A stretch of 6,795 nucleotides of DNA from JAMBLL01 sp964387145 (GCA_964387145.1 CAYLVM010000127.1:1-6795), one strand, 5' to 3'; shown: positions 1 to 5,893, numbered from the stretch's first letter. Program-made: numbers and translations. The notes: generated by a model not told the origin, from the letters alone.

Positions 1-165
1 GGGGATGAGGAATCCCGCGTCGCTCCATCTCCTCTCCCGTCCCCCCTTCAGGGGGGGGAGAAGCGAGTCCTCGGGCGAGGGGGGACCGCCAGCCCACGAG
101 CCCCGCACGGCAAAGACCGGAGAACGATCGCGTCCCCACCCTCCTACATCGTCGCGGTGCTTCGG
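1..165. other. Non-coding region with several GC-rich hairpins
   Basis: No convincing coding frame is seen here. It lies beyond the stop codon of the TPM-like gene, whose last codon before TAG ends at 169. Visible structures are a perfect 5-bp hairpin (GGGAT at 2-6 with ATCCC at 12-16), a strong C-run/G-run hairpin at 33-61 (listed separately), and CCTC (69-72) with GAGG (77-80) around a 4-nt loop. The stretch is strongly G/C-skewed in short runs, unlike the neighbouring genes. It could be a 3' untranslated region with a terminator, a dispersed intergenic repeat, or both. The rest, 81-165, shows nothing I can name. Confidence 0.5.
33..61 (-). terminator. GC-rich hairpin, possible terminator of the TPM/proline operon
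   Basis: TCT at 33-35 pairs with AGA at 59-61, CCC at 36-38 with GGG at 56-58, and CCCCC at 42-46 with GGGGG at 51-55. The loop is TTCA and there is a 3-nt bulge at 39-41, giving about 11 base pairs, nearly all G-C. It lies roughly 105 nt downstream of the minus-strand TPM-like stop. No T-run follows on either strand, so it is not a classical intrinsic terminator. In high-GC actinobacteria, terminators often lack a U-tract. It could equally be a terminator for a gene to the left, or part of a repeat. Confidence 0.4.
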
Positions 166-1254
166 CTAACGCCGTCGACCACCACCGCGCATCCGCGGGG
201 CGGAACGTGATCGTCCACCGGACGACCGCGACCCACCGTAGGAGCTGCTCCGACGCCGACCACCCATACCCCGCATGGCCTGTGTGGCGAGCACCGTGGC
301 AAGCATCTCGGGCGTTCCGTACGACGAACGCCGCGTCGATCGACGCTTGTATTCGGGAAGGGGTGCTGTGATCCCCGAGCGATCCTCCGAGGTGCTCGAT
401 GTCGCAGGCGTCGCAGGGACCGGTGCGGGTGCGTACACCGGAGGTTCCGGCTTGTCGGGAAGCGGGTTGCCGTCAAGGATCGCCTCGGCGGTGTCGAGAT
501 GCCAGACAGCAACGTCCAGCTCGTAGTCGAAATCGACGATCTCCTTACCGGACGACATGGCGGCGAGCCGCTCACTCGCCGTCGTGTACGTCTCGACAGC
601 GACGGAGTAGTGCTCCTGTGCCTCCTGGTTCTCCGCGGTCTTCACCTCGTCCTCGAGATCGAGGATGTCGTTCGCTATCGCATCGATCTGGAGTTGCGCC
701 GTGGCTCGGAGCTCCTCGACCTTCTTCGTAGCGCCCTCTTTCTGTCGCTTCGAAGCCCTGAATGCGAAGAACGCGAATGCACCACCAATCAGCACGATGA
801 ATCCGAAGAAGATCGCCGTACCCGAACCACCACCGCTCGACGGCGGGGCGACGAGATCAGCGACGAAGATCGTGACGACGTCATCGGAGGAGGAGCCATC
901 GAGCGACGCATCGAGCGCGGCGTCGAGCTGGTTGTTCGTCCAGATGTCTCCCGACGATGACCAGCCAACCGATTCGGGTGCAACGACGAGGACCGTTCCG
1001 GATCCCGACGTGAGGTCGTCGAGCACCGCGTCGGCGAACGTCGTGGCTCCTGCCGGTGGCTCCTCGGCAAGAACGACCACGGATAGTGCCCCTCCGGCGA
1101 ATCTGGCGTCGGCAACCGCATTCCCGACGACTTCCTGCGTCGCGTCGGCTCCTTGCTCGATGAAGTACCCGTCGCTCGCGACGATCGGTGCGACCTGGGA
1201 TGGGGTCGCTGCAACCACGAATACGAACGCAGTGAGGGAGAGAAGGATCTTCAT
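166..1254 (-). CDS. TPM-like membrane protein with coiled coil and Arg/Ser/Gly-rich tail
   Basis: This 362-residue membrane protein has no assignable enzymatic role. The chosen ATG at 1254 begins a signal-peptide-like stretch (MKILLSLTAFVFVVAA, residues 1-16). Upstream codons in the same open frame overlap proline dehydrogenase and are Arg-rich shadow. Residues about 27-135 have alternating strands and helices resembling the TPM/YgcG or Rv1476-like fold (for example SVVVLAEEPP, TVLVVAPESVGW, DDVVTIFVADLV). After a Gly/Ser linker (139-145) comes one membrane segment (146-165), then basic ASKRQK, suggesting an outside N-domain and an inside C-domain. Residues 170-262 are charged, helical and probably coiled coil. 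A Pro-rich linker (265-285) leads to a basic Arg/Ser/Gly tail (303-362). It lies 38 nt after proline dehydrogenase and may be read through from proC, but has its own promoter-like hexamer. The TPM family assignment is by pattern only. Confidence 0.75.
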   Translation of the reverse strand: MKILLSLTAFVFVVAATPSQVAPIVASDGYFIEQGADATQEVVGNAVADARFAGGALSVVVLAEEPPAGATTFADAVLDDLTSGSGTVLVVAPESVGWSSSGDIWTNNQLDAALDASLDGSSSDDVVTIFVADLVAPPSSGGGSGTAIFFGFIVLIGGAFAFFAFRASKRQKEGATKKVEELRATAQLQIDAIANDILDLEDEVKTAENQEAQEHYSVAVETYTTASERLAAMSSGKEIVDFDYELDVAVWHLDTAEAILDGNPLPDKPEPPVYAPAPVPATPATSSTSEDRSGITAPLPEYKRRSTRRSSYGTPEMLATVLATQAMRGMGGRRRSSSYGGSRSSGGRSRSAPRMRGGGRRR

Positions 1255-1262
1255 GGTCTGTA

Positions 1263-1268
1263 AGAGTA
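1263..1268 (-). promoter_or_regulatory. -10-like element (TACTCT) before the TPM-like gene
   Basis: On the minus strand TACTCT ends 8 nt before the ATG at 1254, and no Shine-Dalgarno sequence is seen between them. This is the geometry expected of a leaderless transcript starting at or near the A of the ATG. No good -35 is recognised. It suggests this gene can be transcribed apart from proC and proline dehydrogenase. Confidence 0.4.
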
Positions 1269-1292
1269 CGCGATACTGGACCCGTGAGCGAG

Positions 1293-2198
1293 TCAGCCGC
1301 CGACGAGTGCCCTGGCGAAGAACGCGATGTTGGCAGGCCTCTCGGCGAGTCGACGCGTCAGATACGGGTACCAGGCGTCTCCGTACGGGACGTACACACG
1401 CACATCGTGACCGAGTTCGGCGAGTTCGCGCTGACGGTCCCTGCGGACGCCGTAGAGCATCTGGAACTCCCACGGTTCCACCCTGGTCGACGCCAGTTCG
1501 AGTATCGGTGCGATCCTCGCGTCGTCGTGGGTCGCGATCGCGGGCTTCGTGTCCGGGCAACTCATGAGAATCGCAGCAAGCCGATCGAACGAAGCATCCA
1601 CATCCTCCCTGGACTGGTACGCGATGTCTTCGGGTTCCACATAGGCCCCCTTGCAGAGCCTGATATGACCGCCGAGGGGAACGATGCGATCGAGGTCTGC
1701 GGTGCTCCTACGCAAGTAGGCCTGAATAGCGATTCCCAAGTTGCCGTGCACCCGCTGTGCCGCTTCGTAGATCGAGATGGTCGCCTCCGTGTGGGCAGAC
1801 TCCTCCATGTCGATCGTGACGGTTGTCGACACCTTCGACGCGGCGATAGCGATCTCGTCGACGTGTGCAGCAGCGACGGCGTCATCGAGACCGAGGCCGA
1901 GTTGTGTGAGCTTGATCGAGATGTTGGCATCCAACCCGGACCGCTGGATCGACTCGAGGCAGGTGAGATAGGACTGCTTCGCCGCCGTCGCCTCTTCGAG
2001 GTTCGTCACGTGTTCGCCGAGGTGGTCCAGAGACACGAGTAGCCCGGATTCGTTGAGTGACTCGGTCGATGCGACCGCCGAGTCGAGTGTTTCCCCCGCG
2101 ACGAATCGTTTGGCGACACTTCGCCCGATCGCTGTATCGGTGACCAACTTCTTGGTGACGGAACGTTCCGTGACACCGAGCACCATCGATCGGATCAC
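1293..2198 (-). CDS. Proline dehydrogenase, monofunctional, FAD-dependent
   Basis: This enzyme oxidises L-proline to 1-pyrroline-5-carboxylate using FAD, passing electrons to the membrane quinone pool. At 301 residues it matches the short Thermus/Deinococcus/Bacillus-type enzymes rather than bifunctional PutA. The TIM-barrel motifs occur in order: SIKLTQLG (94-101, K96), TIDMEES (128-134, D130), QAYLRR (159-164), IRLCKGAY (179-186), ATHD (222-225), EFQMLYGVR (244-252), RVYVPYG (267-273, Y269) and RRLAERPAN (282-290). By family alignment R282, R283 and E286 are the proline carboxylate/amine ligands. The first codon is GTG, overlapping the proC stop as GTGA, so translational coupling is likely; an ATG at 2186 is the alternative start. 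GGAG lies 11 nt before that ATG. No P5C dehydrogenase, the usual partner, is in the window. The third position of the usual RLVKGAY motif is Cys here. Confidence 0.95.
   Translation of the reverse strand: MIRSMVLGVTERSVTKKLVTDTAIGRSVAKRFVAGETLDSAVASTESLNESGLLVSLDHLGEHVTNLEEATAAKQSYLTCLESIQRSGLDANISIKLTQLGLGLDDAVAAAHVDEIAIAASKVSTTVTIDMEESAHTEATISIYEAAQRVHGNLGIAIQAYLRRSTADLDRIVPLGGHIRLCKGAYVEPEDIAYQSREDVDASFDRLAAILMSCPDTKPAIATHDDARIAPILELASTRVEPWEFQMLYGVRRDRQRELAELGHDVRVYVPYGDAWYPYLTRRLAERPANIAFFARALVGG
2195..2198 (-). promoter_or_regulatory. GTGA stop/start overlap coupling proC to proline dehydrogenase
   Basis: Read on the minus strand, GTG (2198-2196) is the proposed start of proline dehydrogenase and TGA (2197-2195) ends proC. 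A ribosome finishing proC can reinitiate directly. Purine-rich GGGAAG and GGAG lie just upstream, inside the proC coding end. The coupling is inferred from this geometry. Confidence 0.6.
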
Positions 2199-3010
2199 TC
2201 CGAAGCTCGCTTCCCAAGATCCTTCGATCGCTTGGCAGCAGCTTGGATCGCGTCCTCCATGAGCGTGCGGAACCCACCGTCTTCGAGGACGTGCAAGGCA
2301 GCTGCCGTGGTCCCTCCCGGGGACGTGACCTCAGCCCTCAGCCTGAACGCCGACTTGTCGGATGCAGCAAGCAGCGCACCGGCTCCCCACAGTGTCTGAT
2401 GAACGAGCTTCTCGGCAGCGTGATGGGGGAGGCCCTCGCGAATCGCAGCTTCGATCATGGACTCTGCAAGGAGGAACACGTACGCCGGGCCCGTACCCGA
2501 AACTGCGGTAACGGCGTCCAACAGATCCTCGGACAGTTCGATGGTCTCTCCTACGGCACCGAGCATCATCGTTGCACGATCGATGTCGTGTTGGGACACA
2601 TGCTCCCCGACGGTGAAAGCGGTCATCCCGAGGTCGACGGCACTCGGTGTGTTCGGCATCGCCCGGATGATCGGCACGCCCGGTAGCGCCGTTTCGAACG
2701 TCCCAAGAGGCACCCCTGCAGCAATGGAGACCACCGTTTGGGACGTGTCGACCACGGAAGTGATCTCCTGGAGGACACCCGGCACGTCCTTCGGCTTGAC
2801 GGCGATCAGAACGATGTCTCTGCCCGTCGCCCCTTCGCTGAGGGACATCGTCGCTGTCACCCCCGTCGAGTACAGGAGCTCTCGCGCCCTGGCATCTCGC
2901 CTGGTCACGAGGGAGATGTCGTCGGCCACCCATCCTGCACGCAGGAGACCCGATGCGAAGATCTCACCCATCGAACCTGTGCCGAGCACGGCAACTGTTG
3001 GCCTGTCCAT
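2195..3010 (-). CDS. proC: Pyrroline-5-carboxylate reductase
   Basis: It catalyses the last step of proline synthesis: P5C + NAD(P)H to L-proline, in the cytoplasm, normally as a decamer. The 271-residue length is typical. The N-terminal Rossmann fold carries VAVLGTGSMGE (6-16) in place of the common GxGxMG form, then LIAVKP (68-73), SIAAGV (95-100) and RAMPNTP (116-122). The C-terminal helical dimerisation domain has DAVTAVSGTGPAYVF (165-179) and the substrate-binding signature EVTSPGGTTAAAL (227-239). The ATG at 3010 was chosen because the Rossmann strand begins directly after it; the open frame upstream runs into the divergent yibE-like gene. It is first in an apparent operon, its stop overlapping the proline dehydrogenase start by 4 nt. 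No Shine-Dalgarno sequence is visible. Confidence 0.96.
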   Translation of the reverse strand: MDRPTVAVLGTGSMGEIFASGLLRAGWVADDISLVTRRDARARELLYSTGVTATMSLSEGATGRDIVLIAVKPKDVPGVLQEITSVVDTSQTVVSIAAGVPLGTFETALPGVPIIRAMPNTPSAVDLGMTAFTVGEHVSQHDIDRATMMLGAVGETIELSEDLLDAVTAVSGTGPAYVFLLAESMIEAAIREGLPHHAAEKLVHQTLWGAGALLAASDKSAFRLRAEVTSPGGTTAAALHVLEDGGFRTLMEDAIQAAAKRSKDLGKRASE

Positions 3011-3017
3011 GACAGAA

Positions 3018-3023
3018 AGGTTA
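3018..3023 (-). promoter_or_regulatory. proC: -10-like element (TAACCT) for proC
   Basis: TAACCT on the minus strand ends 7 nt before the proC ATG at 3010, with no ribosome-binding site between. This suggests a leaderless mRNA. The -35 position (about 3041-3046) falls in the centre of an inverted repeat described separately, and no consensus hexamer is seen there. Confidence 0.45.
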
Positions 3024-3032
3024 TCGCAGAAA

Positions 3033-3054
3033 CGAACGGCTCCCCTATCGTTCG
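3033..3054. promoter_or_regulatory. Inverted repeat CGAACG-N10-CGTTCG in the divergent promoter region
   Basis: Two 6-bp arms, CGAACG (3033-3038) and CGTTCG (3049-3054), form a perfect dyad around a 10-bp spacer. The right arm overlaps the presumed -10 of the yibE-like gene, and the spacer covers the presumed -35 of proC. A protein bound here would be placed to act on both divergent genes. The arms are short, so chance occurrence is possible. Confidence 0.3.
3046..3051 (+). promoter_or_regulatory. -10-like element (TATCGT) for the YibE/F gene
   Basis: TATCGT ends 6 nt before the GTG at 3058. No Shine-Dalgarno sequence precedes that start, so a leaderless transcript is the simplest reading. 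Only 22 bp separate it from the opposing proC hexamer, so the two divergent promoters share the same short region. Confidence 0.4.
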
Positions 3055-3057
3055 CGG

Positions 3058-4458
3058 GTGAGCGACCTTCCCGGACAGGATTGGGCAGCCTTCTCGCCCG
3101 ATCAAGAGACAAAGCAACGCCGCTTCGGCGTGCCCGAATACATCTCGGCCGCGATCGGTGTGCTTATCGTGATCGGCCTCATCGTTCTGTGGCCATCAGG
3201 GTCGGCAAAGGAGATCGCAGCAGCAGAGTTCTCCGTCCTCGGTGTGCCATCGGAGTTCAACGACGCAGTCGTCACGGATTCGACAACGGCGCCGTGTCCT
3301 GGAACACCGGACAGGGACTGCATCACTGTCACCTTCGAGCTCACTCAGGGGCCCGACGCTGGCAAGTTCTACAACCAGGAGTTCTCGACCGAGGACATCG
3401 TGCCGAGGCTCGATGTGGGTGAGAAGGTGGTCCTGTCTCGCATCCCGCCGAGTGGTGTCATCGTCTCCCTCGACGAGACCACCTGTGAGTTCGACCCGCA
3501 AGCAACGTGTACGACTGCACAGATCGAGCTCTCCACGGGTCCCGACGCTGGGACTGTTGGAACACTGGAGCTGTTCCCCGGCCAGGATTCAGGATTGTTC
3601 CCTGGCCGCGAAGTGATGGTGACGCTCGACTTCGATGGCTCGATCGTCGCGATCTCCCCTGCGTCGATGGAGTCCATGTACCGGTACGCCGACTATCAAC
3701 GTCGTTGGCTTCTCGTTGCGATCACGGCATTGTTCGCCCTCGCCGTGATCGCCCTCGGTCGATGGAAGGGCCTTGCTGCGCTCACGGGACTCGGTCTTTC
3801 GGTCTTCATCATCATCTTCTGGCTCATCCCGTCGCTCCTCGACGGTAACCCGGCGTTGGCCGTCGCGATGATCGGGGCTGCCGCTGTCGCCTATCTGGCG
3901 TTGTACGTCTCGCACGGCATCAACCGGACCTCGACGATCGCCCTCCTTGGAACCCTTGCAGCGCTGTTCCTCATCACCGCTCTGTCCTGGGTGACGACCG
4001 TGCTCGCACAGTTCACAGGCCTTGCGACCGAAGAGGCCACCCTGCTGCTCACGATCGAGGGGTTCGACATTCGAGGCCTGCTGATCGCAGGGATCGTCAT
4101 CGGTGCTGCAGGTGCGCTCGACGACGTGACGGTCACGCAGGCATCTGCCATCGCCGAGATCCGGTCTGCAGACCCGACCATCGCGTTCAAGCCCCTGTTC
4201 ATGCGCGGCATGTCCATCGGGCGGGCCCACGTCGGGTCGATCGTCAACACACTCGTACTCGCCTATCTCGGAGCTGCGATGCCCCTGACCATCCTGTTCA
4301 TCCTGGCACAGCAGTCGTTCGGTGCGGTCGCCAACAGCGAGGTCGTTGCGGTCGAGATCGTGCGATCACTCGTGGGCACCATCGGGATCGTTGCAGCGGT
4401 GCCGTTGACGACGTGGATGGCGACGATGTGGCCTTCGGCCCACCGGCATCAGCACTGA
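3058..4458 (+). CDS. YibE/F family multi-pass membrane protein
   Basis: This integral membrane protein belongs to the YibE/F family, whose transport or other role is not firmly established. It is 466 residues long. A basic cytoplasmic N-terminus precedes a membrane anchor (about 28-46). A predicted extracytoplasmic region (47-215) follows, then about seven membrane helices (near 217-234, 238-259, 265-284, 293-313, 337-355, 396-418, 431-455). Family hallmarks are RWKGLAALTGLGLSVF (235-250), GALDDVTVTQASAIAEI (352-368), SIGRAHVGSIVNTLVLAYLG (386-405) and EIVRSLVGTIGIVAAVPLTTW (433-453). The extracytoplasmic region holds two copies of a C-x7-C plus ELxxGPDAG unit (C80/C88 with 98-102, C143/C151 with 161-165) with a 63-residue period. 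The start is GTG; no other nearby start fits the membrane anchor. It is transcribed divergently from proC and ends HRHQH. Confidence 0.93.
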   Translation: MSDLPGQDWAAFSPDQETKQRRFGVPEYISAAIGVLIVIGLIVLWPSGSAKEIAAAEFSVLGVPSEFNDAVVTDSTTAPCPGTPDRDCITVTFELTQGPDAGKFYNQEFSTEDIVPRLDVGEKVVLSRIPPSGVIVSLDETTCEFDPQATCTTAQIELSTGPDAGTVGTLELFPGQDSGLFPGREVMVTLDFDGSIVAISPASMESMYRYADYQRRWLLVAITALFALAVIALGRWKGLAALTGLGLSVFIIIFWLIPSLLDGNPALAVAMIGAAAVAYLALYVSHGINRTSTIALLGTLAALFLITALSWVTTVLAQFTGLATEEATLLLTIEGFDIRGLLIAGIVIGAAGALDDVTVTQASAIAEIRSADPTIAFKPLFMRGMSIGRAHVGSIVNTLVLAYLGAAMPLTILFILAQQSFGAVANSEVVAVEIVRSLVGTIGIVAAVPLTTWMATMWPSAHRHQH

Positions 4459-4478
4459 GGGAGCAGCAAAGCTCTCAG
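4455..4478. terminator. Small hairpin spanning both convergent stop codons
   Basis: CTGA (4455-4458) pairs with TCAG (4475-4478) and GAGC (4461-4464) with GCTC (4471-4474), around an AGCAAA loop and a 2-nt bulge. The plus-strand TGA and the minus-strand TGA sit in opposite arms. It is the only candidate terminator between the convergent YibE/F and racemase genes, but it is short and lacks a T-run, so it is weak evidence. Confidence 0.35.
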
Positions 4479-5785
4479 GTCTCGGCGGTCAGGGAGGCGA
4501 TCGCCGCAACGAACCGGTCGGCCATCGTGTCGTCGAAGCCGACCAGGCGAACCGATCGCAGCGTCGTGTCTTGTTCCTCGAGGAACTCGGCGGTGCTCTC
4601 GGCTATGACGAGTGTCGCTTCGTCCGGCGGATACCCGTAGACGCCTGCGGAAATCGCAGGGATACCGACGGTGCGAATCTCGATCTCCGTCGCCATGTCG
4701 AGGGCGGCGAACACCGCAGCTGCCAGGAGGCCCTCGTTGTCCTGCCCTGGTGTGTAGATCGGACCGGCGACGTGGACGACGTACGACGACGGCATCGCTC
4801 CCGCCGACGTGAGAGCCGCAACACCCGGTTCCAGCGGGCCGTACGTCGCGATCCACCGGTGCGACTCCTCATCGACCGTCGGACCTCCAGCCCTCGCGAT
4901 CGCGAGTGCGATGCCGCCTCCGTGGAGGAGCTCGACGTTCGCGGCATTCACGACCGCATCGACAGACATAGAGGTCAGATCACCTGCCAACGCGACAACC
5001 GTTGTCTCGCGCACACGTACGGCTGCCTTCCCGGACCCGGGGATGTCGATCGTCTCCCAATCGCGATCGTCATCCCGATCCTCGTCGGATGATGTGGTCC
5101 ACCACCGGGTCGAGGCGGTGCCCTCGAGATCGATCCCGGCATCGTGAGCGACATCGAGAGCTCTTCGTGCCACCGAGGTCGTTGGGTCGATGACCTCCAC
5201 CCCCTCAGGCAGACGACGTTCTATCGCGTCCCGGATGAGCGGGTAGTGGGTACATCCGAGCACGACGACGTCGGCCCCGGCGTCGATGATGGGGGCGAGG
5301 TACCGATCGAGTAAAGGCCCAACGTCCTCGCCGTGTTCGATCGCAGCGGCGAGCCCCGGGCAGGCCTGTTCGACGATCTCGACACCCTCTCCATGCTTTC
5401 CCACAAGCGACCGGAAGAGCTCACCCTGAAACGTTGCTCCGGTAGCCATTACGCCGACGACGCCGACGGTCGTCTTCGATGCGGCCGGTTTGACTGCTGG
5501 TTCCATGCCGACGAACGCGACCTCTCGAAGTGATGCGCGCAGATGCTGCAACGCAGCAGCAGACGCCGAGTTGCATGCGATCACAATCACCTCGACTCCA
5601 GCAGATGCGAGATATCTCGCAAGGACCTCGGTCCGGGCACGAACCTCCTCGAGGGATCGCTCCCCGTACGGCCCGAAAGCGTGATCGGCGACGTAGACGA
5701 TGTCTGCCCACGGGGCCCGTTCGCGCACCGCGTCGTACACCGTTGTTCCACCGATGCCCGAGTCGAAGATCGCTATCGCTGCCAT
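4475..5785 (-). CDS. murI: Glutamate racemase fused to a C-terminal macro domain
   Basis: The N-terminal part (about 1-232) is a glutamate racemase, interconverting L- and D-glutamate for peptidoglycan synthesis. It has FDSGIGG (7-13, D8/S9), PYGER (39-43), IACNSAS (69-75, catalytic C71), EPAVKPA (95-101) and GCTHYPLI (177-184, catalytic C178 and H180), and ends with RWWTTS, like the usual racemase C-terminus. An acidic linker (233-247) follows. Residues about 255-436 form a macro domain: GDLTSMSVDAVVNAAN (268-283, D269 and N280/N283 as ADP-ribose contacts), HGGGIALAIARAGG (288-301), YVVHVAGPIY (335-344) and IPAISAGVYGYP (375-386). All macro signature loops appear intact, closest in style to the Af1521-like class. 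At 436 residues it is far longer than the usual 250-280. The ATG at 5785 was chosen because the first racemase strand follows at once; the upstream open frame is intergenic shadow. Racemase activity is confident; the macro ligand is inferred. Confidence 0.93.
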   Translation of the reverse strand: MAAIAIFDSGIGGTTVYDAVRERAPWADIVYVADHAFGPYGERSLEEVRARTEVLARYLASAGVEVIVIACNSASAAALQHLRASLREVAFVGMEPAVKPAASKTTVGVVGVMATGATFQGELFRSLVGKHGEGVEIVEQACPGLAAAIEHGEDVGPLLDRYLAPIIDAGADVVVLGCTHYPLIRDAIERRLPEGVEVIDPTTSVARRALDVAHDAGIDLEGTASTRWWTTSSDEDRDDDRDWETIDIPGSGKAAVRVRETTVVALAGDLTSMSVDAVVNAANVELLHGGGIALAIARAGGPTVDEESHRWIATYGPLEPGVAALTSAGAMPSSYVVHVAGPIYTPGQDNEGLLAAAVFAALDMATEIEIRTVGIPAISAGVYGYPPDEATLVIAESTAEFLEEQDTTLRSVRLVGFDDTMADRFVAAIASLTAET

Positions 5786-5793
5786 GGATCGCG

Positions 5794-5799
5794 ATGATA
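5794..5799 (-). promoter_or_regulatory. murI: -10-like element (TATCAT) for the racemase-macro gene
   Basis: TATCAT on the minus strand ends 8 nt before the ATG at 5785, with no Shine-Dalgarno sequence between. It indicates an independent, probably leaderless transcript rather than read-through from the nitroreductase unit 108 bp upstream. No -35 consensus is recognised. Confidence 0.45.
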
Positions 5800-5820
5800 C
5801 GTCCGCTCGTCCACACACCC

Positions 5821-5830
5821 ACCTGCAGGT
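5821..5830. promoter_or_regulatory. 10-bp perfect palindrome upstream of murI
   Basis: ACCTGCAGGT is self-complementary and lies 21 bp upstream of the presumed -10, close to where a -35 or an upstream operator would sit. It may be a repressor or activator site. A single 10-bp palindrome can occur by chance, and no second copy is seen nearby. Confidence 0.25.
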
Positions 5831-5893
5831 ATCGGTGCTCGTTGGTCGAGTGCAGCGAGGGCCCACCAACACCAACGCCGGCCTTGACGGCGC

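Noticed and set aside
1255..1560. N-terminal extension of the TPM-like gene by 102 codons
   Set aside because: It overlaps proline dehydrogenase, is Arg-rich, and would bury the clear signal peptide starting at the ATG at 1254.
665..1567. Plus-strand open frame of 300 codons opposite the TPM-like gene
   Set aside because: It is Ser/Thr/Ala-rich then Arg-rich, the expected antisense of the TPM-like gene and part of proline dehydrogenase.
1284..2042. Plus-strand open frame of 252 codons opposite proline dehydrogenase
   Set aside because: It is an Arg/Asp/Val-rich mirror of the proline dehydrogenase codons with no recognisable fold; a high-GC shadow.
2457..3422. Long plus-strand open frame of 321 codons
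   Set aside because: It is antisense to proC and crosses into the YibE/F gene in another frame. It has no domain motifs, and proC on the other strand is unmistakable.
3589..4230. Minus-strand open frame of 213 codons inside the YibE/F gene
   Set aside because: It is an Arg/Asp/Glu-rich shadow of hydrophobic membrane-helix codons, with no membrane or domain pattern of its own.
4475..5785. The racemase-macro fusion as a sequencing or assembly artefact
   Set aside because: The frame is continuous with no stop or repeat at the junction, and both halves keep complete signature motifs. An artefact cannot be fully excluded without reads.
5786..5875. Thirty-codon upstream extension of the racemase-macro protein
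   Set aside because: Racemases begin just before the DSGxGG strand. The extension is unlike any domain and covers the promoter-like hexamer and palindrome.
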